From: Antrodiella citrinella
Taxonomy: Eukaryota; Basidiomycota; Agaricomycetes; Polyporales; Steccherinaceae
Length of the DNA stretch: 64,000 nt
Reading direction: 5' to 3'
Assembly: GCA_004802725.1 (NCBI GenBank)
Contig: SGPM01000048.1
Location: 53,907-117,906, forward strand
Shown here: positions 1-11,005 of the stretch, piece after piece
How the letters are laid out: each line of letters opens with the position of its first letter
How positions within the stretch are numbered: the stretch's first letter is position 1
Notes under the pieces: generated by a model
Told to the model about the DNA's origin: nothing
The model's database searches: none
The model's input: the letters and a program-made list of their open reading frames with translations, nothing else
Position numbers and translations under genes: made by a program

Positions 1-1109
1 AGCTAACGCATCAAGCAGCTTTCCAAGAACTAGGCACTTCTCGGAAGGGAGATTCTGAGGCTCCAAAGATGGCGATCCAATTTCTACGAATACATTGAGG
101 TTAGTGTCTCAGTCAATCCTTCATGCTTGTTTTGTTTTGGCGGTGTCTAGACAGTCACATCGTCGTGCGCTACTAAAGGCCTTTACAACAACCGTTGCAG
201 GAGCTGCCTCAAAGTTGTTTGCCAACAGCCGTGAACATCCGTACTGTCGCGGGTGAATGCAAGCGCATCATAATTATCGTTATAGTCAGCTGGCGGATAT
301 GTTTACCCCAACTCTAGTCGTGGCAACGCGTCGCTCAGCACAACAAATTGGCAACAGGCGGAGTTGACGGAGCGTTTCAGTGCGCACGCCTACTCATTTC
401 AGCTCCGTCATCGATGGGCGGAGTGTCCCCTGCGGCGGCAGCCTGCAGGCATGCGTTTCAGCACAACGTGGACGATGCCCGGCCTGTTAGTCGTTTTACC
501 TTGCGCATCCCAGTCATTCGAAGACGTTTCAACGGTTTCATGGGTCGCAGGCTCCCTATTCCACCGCAACGTTGGGTGGTCGCCGGTACGGCGCACCTTT
601 GTGGCGCAAAACGTGGCCATCCCGAGACTATACTCGCTACCTCATGCCTGCTAGGTCCGTCTCATTTCCCGCCTCTTATGATACTACACTACATACTTGC
701 CTCCCGAACAGTCTAGATTATAATCACTAAGACGTCAATGCGCATGTTACAGCCGCAGCTTAGGACCGCTGAAGGTGTGCAAGGTGTGCTGCTCGATGAA
801 GGGTCCGATTGCTTTTTGCGCACATCTCAGCCACGGCAAATGATGACGCCACACAGTCAAATCATCGGCCAGGGCAAGACGATTCGTATCTCGGATATAC
901 GGAAGTCTTTGCAGGCGAGCGGGCGCCTGCAGCTTGCATTTCACCTTCTTCGGTTTAGCGAGCCTTAGCGCTACCCATTTCTGCATCGGAGATCTCAGTC
1001 ATTCGAACTGAAATACTTCACTCACTTCACCAAAATGACCCTCAGCCTTCTTCCTCTCACTTCCCGGTGTGTGGTCGTACACTTCCATTCCTCCTTCTGA
1101 ACTGCACGG
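1..1109. other. Intergenic stretch with no gene recognised
   Basis: I see no open frame with convincing protein character here. Short open frames of 70-120 codons overlap one another on both strands and show no domain signature or ordered splice sites. The right end (about 1020-1260) is pyrimidine-rich on the + strand, as fungal promoters and 5' leaders often are, and leads into the gene starting at 1264. The left edge could contain the end of a gene lying outside the window. Confidence 0.5.
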
Positions 1110-1117
1110 TATATAAT
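1110..1117 (+). promoter_or_regulatory. TATA-like box upstream of the DUF6593-like gene
   Basis: TATATAAT lies about 150 bp upstream of the start codon at 1264 and is followed by a CT-rich leader. This is the usual layout of a fungal core promoter. The role is inferred from position only. Confidence 0.45.
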
Positions 1118-1263
1118 ATCCCATCGTCGCTCTGTCATCGTCAACAAATTCCCCTCGCTTTCATCTATCCGCGTCTCTTCTAACGCATTCAACACTCGCT
1201 CAACTGTACCAACCGTCCCTTTCGTCTTTTTCACTACCCATAATCAGCACCAGTTCCCTCGCT

Positions 1264-1944
1264 ATGTCTACGACCTTCGGAATCGATCTTCTCCTCAATG
1301 ACAAGTCCCCTAACAACCTCACCGACTCGGAGTTTGTCGACATGTACGAACGCCTGCGCTTGCGAGTACATTGTACACTGCGCAGCTCGGACCGCACCGT
1401 CATCATGGTCTACAAGTCGAGCGTTCACGCCCCCATCGCCTGCTTGGAATTCGGTGCTGAACACGCCCTTGGCACCGTAAAGGTCGCTGGGCAGGAGTCT
1501 GTACCAATGAATGATTATTTAACCCGGGTGTCTCGGAAGTACGTCTCTCCATAAAATCCATTTGCTCACTGCTTACATGATCTACTAGCTCGCGAGTCAG
1601 GAAGTTCGTTGCCTCCGACGGTCAGACGTATACTTGGAGCTACGAGGGTGGTGATGAGACGGAATGGCAGGTAAGCTTAGCAAGCAGACGCGCCGTTTGG
1701 GACATAAGCTGACCGCGCCACAGTGCTTGAACTCACGGTCATATTCGGTCGCCACCTACGTCGTCAACAAGACTGCCAATCCGACTCAAGGGATGGTGGC
1801 GGTTGACGAGAAGTACATTCATATCGCTGGCGGTACGAATTTTGCGTTTCCGCTCATATCCTCTTGAGTAACACATCCGTTGCCTCCACAGAACTCCTTG
1901 TGAGCCTCATCATCATGCGCCACATCCTCAAGTACAATCTGTAA
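1264..1944 (+). CDS. DUF6593-like small protein (4 exons)
   Basis: The function is unknown. Four exons (1264-1538, 1589-1670, 1724-1832, 1892-1944) join in phase through canonical GT-AG introns of 50-59 nt to give about 172 residues. The N-terminal part is a compact domain with the ordering MSTTFGIDLLLND near the start, then alternating hydrophobic strands, then YTWSYEGGDETEWQC around residues 104-118. The C-terminus ends in a short hydrophobic and basic tail (GELLVSLIIMRHILKYNL). This plan of a small beta-rich domain with a central WSY...W signature resembles the DUF6593 family, which is expanded in Agaricomycetes. I assign it from memory of the family, not from a search. No signal peptide or catalytic motif is visible. 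Confidence 0.75.
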
Positions 1945-3078
1945 AAGTATCATTACACCACCACACGATGAAGACCCTCGCTCCCTCTAGTAGGACATGG
2001 ACTCCGCTTCGCCCATTGTAATCATTGTTTATAACAGTGCATCTGGTCTAGTCTGTCGACTCTTATGTTACCACGCCTGCCATCATCATCCTGGCTTTTC
2101 CCCTCGTCTCGTTCTCTCTGCCAGTCTCGACGCTATTCCTACTCATACCGTAAATCCTAATTCGCCTGTGGTTTGTGCCTCCTTGCCACTGTCTTCCTTG
2201 TAGAAACATTGATGTTCCCTGCCCCATATTACAGTAGTAGCATTGCTCGGGTCCGGATCCATAATTCCTAGTAGCCTAGTTTCCTAGTTCCCATATTCGC
2301 TTCGTAGCTACAGTCGGATAATTCCTTACCTAGTCTTTCTATTCTAGTCCCCGCTCCTACCCCGTTCGTACAGGTTACGTAGTCATGATAATAGTCTAGT
2401 TGACCTTTGACGTTCGTATTGTTCTAATGAATCACTCTGTGTCGTTTGATTCAATCTTTGCTGGATGCTTATTCGTTGGATCAAGTCAACTCTATTTTCT
2501 TGGCGACGACCCATGGCACTATAGAATCCGAACTTTGCCGCAGGATCACATTTGTTCTGGACGTTCATTATCGTCACACGAGTCTACTAACCAGCCACGT
2601 TCACGAAGAAGGTTGCGTCCACAAGTAGTATCGGTTGATTTGCACGGCAGAGAAGTCACAGAGATCCTAGTATAACGAGAACAATATGTCCCCAACAAGC
2701 CAGCCATCACCGTGCATAAGTCACGGGGTCGAAGGAATAAGAGCAAGAACGAAAGGTGCACTAGGTATGAAAACAGAAGGGTAACGGTACGATATAGTGA
2801 GGGTAAGCGCGTACTTAGATGTGGTATGATAAAGAGGTATATATACGGAAGAGTGCGTTTGGGAACGTAGAGATGGTGAGGAAGCATGGTTCTAGAGCCT
2901 ATGTCAGGAAATATTATCTGCAAACAAGTGAAGGCAGAAATGGAGGGTATGATACACACGGGAAACGAGCGGTAAAGAAATGGGCGTAGGATATACAGTA
3001 AAAGGATATATGTGCTTGCTTCTGAATCCGAAGACGAGACCGTGTCGGAGAAGGCGAGAAGGGGAGACGCCACAGCGA
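1945..3078. other. Intergenic, 3' regions of convergent genes
   Basis: This lies between the stop of the DUF6593-like gene (+) and the stop of the alpha/beta-hydrolase (-), so it holds two 3' ends. The longest open frame (minus, 2546-3073) is rich in Leu, Ser, Phe and Tyr because the + strand is purine-rich there. It abuts the hydrolase stop and has no recognisable domain. I regard it as untranslated. Confidence 0.5.
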
Positions 3079-5071
3079 TCAGCGGAGTATCCGACTCAAC
3101 TGAGGAACCGAAGTAGTGTGGTGCGCCATCACCTTCGCCATGGTGCCCTTGACGACTTGCTGTTCCGCGCTGTGCATGGTAGGGTCCATCATCATACGCC
3201 GCGACCGAGCAACCTGCATCTGCGTCAACGACACGGGCTCCGTGTCCAGTAGCTCGACCGTTGGTAGAGGCATGGGGGTCGGACGCGGTGGAGATACCGG
3301 TGGGGGAGCCGGCTTCGGTGGCTGCTTCGATAGCTTGCTGGGCAACTTCAAACGCCTCTTCTCCTTCTCCTTCGGTTTCTTCTCCACCACTAGAGCAGCT
3401 CCGATAAGGATTTGGTAAGACACGGTCGAAAAAGTGAGCTTACCAGAGTATGAATAGCCATCCGCGCCATCGCTCAGCCAATGATCGCCTCTCTCTGAGA
3501 ACCTATGGAGACGATGGTCAGCACATCAAATTCTCCTCAAGTCACAAGCGATCCACGAGTGACTCACTTGCGCAGTGGTCGACCATCCATACCCAGTGGT
3601 GACCAGGCCTTTCTTTGACCCTTAGCGTACGCTGCTACTGCACCATTTTGTGACCGCTCGACTTCATCCGTAACGCAAGAAAAACTAAGAGGACATTTCA
3701 GATCCCGCGACAAGAAGTTGGAGTCGACCTTGAATGCCGCGAGTCGTTCAAGTGCTGCTTTCATCACCTTCTCGCACGAGTCTACCTTCGGCGCCAGGTC
3801 CGAACGAGTCCGGGGAAGTCTGGAGATGAACTTGTTGAAGGTCTGGTTGACGATCGACGAACTGAATACGGTGAGGATTCCGATCTCAGCTATGGAGTGA
3901 TGCAGCAGACAAAGAGATTAGATGTCGTTCATTTCCAACGTGAGAAACGTACCTTTCACAGTGAAGATGACCGCTCCACCGGGCACATTCACGAGCGCAT
4001 CTCTCAGGTCTTCCGCGTTCTGCATTGGATATATGGGATTTTTGTCCGCCTATACGATTGTTAGCACATTGTGAGAGGCGAGGGAGCATAACTATACCTG
4101 AATAATGAGTGTCGGCACTTTGATAGCAGAAAGCTCCGGAGGCGTCATTTGAGTCCTCTGTGGGACGTAAGTTCCGACGTGTGTGTAATAGACCTCAGAC
4201 AGTACGTACGTTCAGGGCAGCTTGTGCAAAAGCAATGAGATGTGACCGCTTCCATGGTGGATGATGACTCTGCCAAAAGGCTACCATCTATGAAACGAAC
4301 GTGAGCAGTTGCAAATATATAAGCGTTTGGTGTCCTACCTCGTCTTGAATATCTACATGTGTTGTCTACGAGTCGTGTAAGCATGCGAAGTTTTCAGTGA
4401 CGTAAAGGAACACACGCACCGGATTGGCACAGTATGAAAGCAGCAGCTTGTTCGCGTGTTCATAGGTCTCCAAATCCTCGGCGTATCCCCACAGCTGGCA
4501 AAGCTCATCGTACGCATCGAACACGCCCTTCATTCTGAAGATGATCGTCCGATCAATGAGTATTCATTGAAGTGAAATTAACGGATCACGTACTCTGTCT
4601 GAGAAGGGATACTGCACAGTGTCATACTCAGACACAGATCTGGGAACCTATAAAATAACACGTGAGGGACCGCTCTGATAACTTGGGGGGAGGGGGAACA
4701 AACTCACAAGGCTGCGAATCTACATATTGCATACGCAAAATTTCGCTGGCGAAGAAATGGGCGGGAGGCAAGGCGAGGTAATGGAAGGCATGTGCCAGAT
4801 CCGCGGCAGCAACCCAGAGATCGTACTTGCCATTGTAACGAGTAACAGAGCGTCCAGACACTCTGGTGTCGAACACGATGATGTTGTACTTGGTTCGGAG
4901 TCGCGGATCGTCCAGCTGTGGAAAGAGCCAGTCTGAATCCAAGTGGAGGGGATGTATCATCACAATTGTGGGTTTCTCCGGATCGAACGCGCCCACATTT
5001 CCTGTCGCGGTGTTGGTGCGATAGAATATTGAAACATAGTCCTCCTTCGAAAGCAGGTCGACGTGCGGCAT
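3079..5071 (-). CDS. Alpha/beta-hydrolase-fold protein, 10 exons, one-base frame break in exon 1
   Basis: Ten exons run from 5071 down to 3079: 4708-5071, 4594-4647, 4420-4534, 4339-4365, 4210-4287, 4098-4157, 3953-4049, 3568-3889, 3444-3502 and 3079-3389. All introns are GT-AG, and about 495 residues result if the break is ignored. The N-terminal part has the hydrolase core: PTIVMIHPLHLDSDW (oxyanion-loop region), then NIIVFDTRVSGRS, then FPDLCLSMTLCSIPSQTE after the nucleophile elbow. A later strand, KVPTLIIQADKNPIYP, carries the acid region. A classical GxSxG elbow is not seen. ASE occupies that place, as in a lineage-specific Agaricomycete hydrolase group. The C-terminal tail is Lys/Pro-rich. 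Exon 4 is only 27 nt. Exon 1 needs one extra base near 4737-4743 to join FASE to AICRFAALFPDL. The substrate is unknown. Confidence 0.82.
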
Positions 5072-5923
5072 AGTGGAGGGTGATCAAAGGTGAAGAAAGG
5101 GAAGAGACATGTACAGAAGTTAACAACGCCGTCTGGTGGCAGGGTCACGGTGGGCCTCGGAATGCACCCAGATGGGTGTAGTAATGAGGTTCATTTTGGA
5201 TTCGGTTAGCCTGCTTAGCCGCAAAACTTGTTTGCCGACATATGGTCATCTGCTCGTTCCCGTCAATAAACATCGGGACCCAATCATTCCAACCCTTTAT
5301 CAAGTGTAAATTATAAGAGAGCCTGAATTCTGTTCGAACAAGACGCTGCTAAAGCTGCTAAAGGCAGCATCATCCACCTTGTGCGCAGTCTACCCCGGAG
5401 AAGGCGAATTCTGCAGAACGTTCAAGCCGTTGCAATGGGTTTCGAGGGGTCAACAAAGGGGTACTAGTCCTGATGCGTTGGCATGCCACATGGTCGCGCA
5501 TCGGATGTCCAGCACACATACGTACGTACAAAAAGCGTAAACATATATTGAAAATTCGTCCACTGCCCAGGTCGCCCAGGTCGGATTGGCAAACAGTGGG
5601 GGCAAAAAATGCTTCCACTATGCTTCCGCGCGCCTGGTAGTTGTTCTTTGATCTGCAGACGATCAGGTCAATCGAGCACTCGGAGAAGACACTGCTTTGC
5701 AGTACATAAGACAAGAGAAGACCCCCAGATAAATTCCAACGTTCAACCGATTTCGACCGTCGGGCAGACTCTGAAAACTGACCGTTCCGTGCATCGGCAT
5801 TCGGCACCGCCCTGACTAAAACGAGACATCAATATCGTGGGACATTCCTGCGGTGACTCAGGATGACTTTATGTAAGTACTGTACATACCGTCGGGACCT
5901 TTGAGCGATAATTCTACAGTAAG
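5072..5923. other. Divergent intergenic region
   Basis: This separates the divergent hydrolase (-) and P-loop gene (+), so it should contain both promoters. I see no coding frame I trust. The 145-codon minus frame at 5370-5807 has no recognisable content. Confidence 0.5.
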
Positions 5924-5933
5924 TATATATATA
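5924..5933 (+). promoter_or_regulatory. TATA box of the P-loop gene
   Basis: An alternating TATATATATA run lies 63 bp upstream of the chosen start codon at 5997. The spacing fits a short-leader fungal promoter and supports 5997 as the start rather than an upstream non-ATG frame. Confidence 0.55.
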
Positions 5934-5996
5934 CAAGAGTGTGCTTCGCTCCTTGTCTTCGACTTCCACCGCTTTTTTAACCGTCTTGCAAGGCTC

Positions 5997-6800
5997 ATGT
6001 CAGACTCCAATATACCGCCCCTTCGTGGTGATGGAAGCGGGCGTTATCGAATCCTGCTCGTTGGGAACAGTGGTGCGTTTCTTCTGTCCAGGATGCGATT
6101 CTTTCCGCATAACGAGATGGATGTCGACACTCATTGCTATCAGGCTCGGGCAAGGTTCGTATCACGGTGGTGTCAACTTGATTCATTGCATCATAGCGGT
6201 TCCCGGTCAGACTACGCTGAGCGCAGAACTTGCGTTGATCCTTGGGATCCCGGCCATCTCACTTGACGAGCTGTTCTGGAGACCGGGCTGGGTGCGTGTC
6301 TCCAAGGATGAGTTCAAAGCGAACGTCGCCAAAGTATTGTCGAGTAATGACAAAGGCTGGGTCGTGGACGGCCTCTATGCAAAGAGGCTGGGTTCGTTAA
6401 CCCAGGACCAGGCAACTGACATAATATGTGAGCTTTCCTTCTTTGTTCTCCTGCTAATATCGTCTGCGGAGAGGTTTGCTCACCCGCATGTCTGCAAGGG
6501 CTCGATCCCCCGCTGGTCCTTTACTTCCCGCGAATATGCATGCGTACCTTTCTGCGTATTCTGGGAGTCGTGCCGTCGTGCAGTTCAGGATGCGACGAGA
6601 CTCTTTACTCAGTCTTCTTTTCCAAAGACAGCATCTTGCGGTACTGTCTCTCCAATCACTGGCGCCTTCGAAGGCAGGAGCAGGATAAATTCCTCGTTGA
6701 AGGGATCCATGTTGGAGGGAAGCGCCGCAGACTTGGGGGATGGGGCAGCGAGCTGGAAACCTGGAAGCAGAGTGTGCGAGACATGGTTCGTACCGAGTAA
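5997..6800 (+). CDS. P-loop kinase-like protein (adenylate-kinase/FlaR type) with an altered Walker A
   Basis: Three exons (5997-6072, 6197-6427, 6499-6800) give 202 residues. The order is a beta strand RYRILLVGNS, the P-loop, LGIPAISLDELFWRPGW, then GWVVDGLYAKR and WLDPPLVLYFPRICMRT, then a basic lid-like segment (SNHWRLRRQEQ). This is the plan of small P-loop NTPases related to adenylate kinase and bacterial topology-modulation (FlaR) proteins. The LDELFWRPGW and D-G-x-Y elements are typical. The expected P-loop GxxxxGK[ST] is replaced by GNSAVPGQTT, spanning the exon 1/2 junction. The lysine is Gln and the loop is one residue longer. The splice sites leave no alternative in-frame junction that restores the lysine. 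It may be a catalytically weakened paralogue. The substrate is unknown. Confidence 0.78.
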
Positions 6801-7614
6801 TTTTCTCGCCGAAGATTATTCTTTCTTGGACCCTTTGCACTCCAGTGGGTTCGATTTTTGTTTTGCTCTGGACCCTGTCTTCGTCCGACGTGTCGGCATG
6901 TATTTGGTTGTAGGACATCTTGCTGCATGCCCTGTTCGGCGTCCGAGTACGAGACGACTGACACATAACTTGCTTCCTGGACCGTCTGATCATAGCACGT
7001 ATCGAAATTCAGCGACACTCACGGTGGTCTCATGGTCATTGCCGTTTGTATGCTTTGGACACTCAGTCGCTTGCTCAGTCGAATGCCCTCGGATCTACAG
7101 ACTCTAAGTCCAGAATAAGTGAGTCATGCAATATTCGATCCCGCGAGCGGCAGCGGTAAGATACACCAAGGTGAGAACAACTTGTATTGGAGACACTAAC
7201 ACGGATAAGTACGTCGACATGATGGTATCCCAAAACAACAACGATGCGAATAAGTGAAGATATACACGTGTTCCGAAGCACTGAAAACTCTTTTGAAACG
7301 CCTCAACACGCAAATGAACGAAGTAGAAGGGTCCATAGTACAAAGGAGGCTGTCGAACTGTCGAAAGAGCGGAGATTATGTTACATCTGGCACAGGAGAG
7401 CAGCCAGGCTTGAAAAATGATAGACAGGCGTACAAGTGATGCGACAAAGCGAGCAAAGGAACGGTGTACTGGTTGGGTATACCAAGAACATAACAGTGAT
7501 GTGTGATAGTGATGTGCAGAGGAAAGATAACATGATAAAACCAAAGAGGGGGACAAGGTATCGCGATAGAATCCAGCAGAAGACGTTTCGACAGATAGAT
7601 GAAATGAATGATCG
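6801..7614. other. Convergent intergenic region
   Basis: This lies between the stops of the P-loop gene (+) and the transcription factor (-). It should hold both 3' untranslated regions. No further gene is supported. Confidence 0.5.
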
Positions 7615-10600
7615 TTAGACACGGAGGATCGGAGGGAGCGAGACTTCTGCATGTAAGGGAGGCTGAATGCCCGCTGCAGCGCAGGCAGCTTCTAACTGTT
7701 GGCGAAGCTCGTCGCGTCGCGCACGTTGGCCTAATCAAGACATCAGCTTGCTGTTCTTTCAAAACGCGTTGTAGAGAACACAGAAACTGACCTTCGCACG
7801 GCCAGAGGATGCAGAGGGCGTCAAGTGGAATGAGGAAGGTCTTAGCAAGATCAAGCGCGTCCATCAGACCACGATCGTAGGTCCACAGTGCAAGACAGAT
7901 GGCGACTTGGCTGGAGAACCAGGAAACCTGGAACGGACGGCGCGATAAGAGGTGTCCTGGAGTTTCCCCCAAGTGCATAACGGAGTTCTTGACACGCTTC
8001 GCCACCTGGCCTTGGTAATACACTGGTGGACCAAAGGACCGGTTATTAAGGAAGTCGCAGACGGAGATATATGGACACTTACACCACTCTTTGGCCTGAC
8101 GGCGGTTGAATAACTGGGGTGCGCCCGCACCATCCTGGTCCGCCAATCTGCTGATGCGGTTGAGAATGGAGATACTCATACTCAGAAAGTCAATCGAGAG
8201 ACTCACCTCCGAAATTCGTAGGTGATGGTCATGCGCGTGCTGCAAACATGTGTCAATACAACCATTTCCACGCTGTTCGGACGTTCGGACGGAGGGACTT
8301 ACTTGTACAGATATTCCCTGCAAACGTACATCAACGCGGTGTCCGAGTTGCATTGATGCATATCCAGGGCATCCTGAACGGCCTGGGTCTCCGCCCAAGC
8401 CTCGATGGCAAACTTCGCGCGTTCATTGGACGTCCACGTGGTGTCGCGCTGGCGCATGCAGCTGTTCCATAACAGCATGCTCCGACAATAGAGAGCCCAA
8501 ATGGACTCCTTGGGAGATTGACCTGGTATCTGATGTGGAGCGGAGCGCTCATACGCTTCTCCTGGGAATAACAGAGCGTACTGGTGCACGATGGATCAGA
8601 TGTGGCGTTAGAGCTTTAGTGTGTATTAATGAAGTGGTATTACGTACTTTGGCAGGTTCTGCTAGCTCCAACTCCAGCGGCTCGAGATGGAAGGCGGCAC
8701 ATAGGGCGGTGTGGTTCGCGATGAGGGTCAAGGCACTCCAGCAGATACGTCGGCATTCCTCCTTGCGTCTCTCTTCAGGAGTCCAGTCGGGGTCCCAGGG
8801 TGCGTTGTATGCAAACGAAAACTCGTGGGCTCCCAGGGGAACGTTGAAGCAGCAGCATCTCTTGGGTGTCGTATAATGGTCGATGATGACAGAAGGGACT
8901 GAGCGTTCCGCGAAGTTGGTAGCGTCGGGGTCAGCAATGTCACCGAGCTGAAGCGAGAGAGTGACGATAATGCGATCCATGAGTTGGAGGGCGCTATTGG
9001 CCCTCTCTGTACTATGCTCGGGGTGCGCAGAGGATTCAAACAAGGCCAGGATCTGACAGATATATTAAAATCGACAACATAGATGAATGAGACAGACATA
9101 CCAAAGCGGCCTCTGCTAGAGTATAGTCGAGCTCTTGTGGCACACCGCATGCGATCTCCAAAGCAGCTTGAGCATTGTTGCGCCAGAATAAGGCGCGGTC
9201 GCGACCGTCTCTCCCGAGCTCAATCTGGCTAGACTTCATCAACGTAGCAAGGGCGATCGCGGCCATGACCAGTGCGGGTTGAATAGTCAACCTCTCCTGA
9301 GGATCGCGTAAGGTCTGGAAGAAAGCGTCCTTGTTGAAAAAGAACAACCAGTAGCTGCTATTCGACAGCCTAAATAATAAACATTTAATGCGTGAAGTCG
9401 ATTTCTCGTTAATGTGTCAGCTTACAAGAACTGTAAATCACCCATGATGCTTCCTAGTCTGTAAAGACAAAACGATTTGAATGATTGAAGTGTTATAGAA
9501 AAGCCGATAACTCACGCTTGTTCGTTGTTTTCCGCATAAGTATCTAGAAGATTCTGCCACCAAACTCGACGGGTGTATTCGGTGGACGGTGCCACAGGTA
9601 AGAGGCCATTCATTCCTTGATCCGCCTGCTGGCGGTGAATGTTGACATCGAATTGGCGAGCGAATTCTTGCTTGGTCAAGGTTGGATCCATGGTATCGTA
9701 TACGAGAGGACAGCGTTGAGATAATGGTGAAAGTTCATCCTTCCAAAGCTCAATAAATACTAGCGGTGAAGAGACTCGACGATGAGGGGAGCTCACTTTG
9801 GGTATATTGCCTCGGGTGGGAAGGGTCGGCGGGGAACTGACGTCTCGAGGACGAGTGGTATCGACTGTGGGACCTGCGCACCGGAGGCATCATCATGAAT
9901 GAATCTTGACGTTGGTATGGATCTCTTAGTACCACTGCCCGTGACATTCTCCTTGACATCAAAAGATATCAAGCTTCCCTCATGGTCGCTGCTGACTTTG
10001 CGTCGTTTCTTGGCTTGGGATCCTGCAGCGTCCGACTCGGGCGGACGCTTCTTGCAGGACCGTTGTCGAGTACCAGGGCGTTTGTCAGGCCCTCGCCGCT
10101 TTGGAACAGCGTCGTACTCGCACTCGTTATTCCGACGAGTGCAGTTGTTGCAGACGGGTCTTGTAGAATCACAACGAATCTTGCGAGCTCGACTACGATG
10201 CCAACAAATGAAAAACAAGGTGGCAACAAAGTGTGGCGCATTTGATTAGCAGTCAAATAAGACTTTTGAGTACCTCAGAAGACGTACCATTGTCGACATG
10301 CAATCACGGCTGTAGATGCTTCTCTACGGGGCGGGCGTGTGAGAGCGCTGTTGCTGCTCGTAGGAGTAGACTTGTTGGAAGAAGTGGCCGGCATGAGTCG
10401 TTGTTTCGAGTCGATGGGCGCTATCGAGTGGGTTCTTCTAGAGGAATGTGGCGGCTCATGAGAGATATGCAACTGCGGTTCGGAAAGCCTGCTTTGGGGT
10501 AGATTGAAGTTGAAGTCATCGGGAGGGCTCAAGGTTGCGAGGTCATGGCGACCCCCATGGTGAGAGGCTAGATCGAGCAAGCTATGCTGGTGGTGGCCGT

Positions 10601-11005
10601 AGTCGGATTGCGAACGCGAATGTGATTGCTGGTGGACATGGTGAACGGAGGTAGGACTCGGAACCTGTAGTGTCTCTATGGTATGTGGCTCCGGAATCTG
10701 TACGCTGAGATCATGGATGTGGTATCGTGCATCGTAAGAGGAAACCAGAGATGTGTGCACGTCGGGAAGGGATATATGGTGGCCAAGGTGATATCGGGCT
10801 TTTTTGTGGCCAACAGCCATGTGAATGGTTTAGTACGAGTAGTAACGGGGAGTAACGATAACGCAGACGCACCGTCCTGTGGATAAGGAACTTCGAATAT
10901 AGGCGAATGCAGATCAGAACCTTCCTCGCTGGACTGGAAACCCTCCTCTGTGACCGGACCGCGCGGGAAGTGGGTATACAAGTCGCCAGCGGAGGCAACA
11001 ACCAT
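7615..11005 (-). CDS. Zn2Cys6 fungal-specific transcription factor, 12 exons
   Basis: About 900 residues come from twelve exons: 10873-11005, 10288-10798, 9797-10192, 9516-9759, 9426-9458, 9102-9369, 8648-9052, 8303-8580, 8207-8239, 8083-8150, 7792-8010 and 7615-7730. The zinc cluster spans the exon 2/3 junction: ACRQCRARKIRCDST then RPVCNNCTRRNNECEY, with spacing C-x2-C-x6-C-x6-C-x2-C-x6-C. It follows a His/Ser/Pro-rich N-terminus of about 200 residues. A basic KKRRK stretch follows. The middle part has the fungal-specific regulatory domain, with ELWKDELSPLSQRCPLVYD, SYWLFFFNKDAFF and QPALVMAAIALATLM. Exons 5 and 9 are only 33 nt each. Every junction is in phase except exon 3/4, which is one base out. 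It probably acts as a nuclear DNA-binding regulator. Its target genes are unknown and no biosynthetic cluster surrounds it. Confidence 0.88.

Noticed and set aside
2546..3073. 175-codon minus-strand frame rich in Leu, Phe and Tyr, suggestive of a membrane protein
   Set aside because: It abuts the stop of the hydrolase gene, its composition follows from the purine-rich opposite strand, and no topology or family pattern is convincing.
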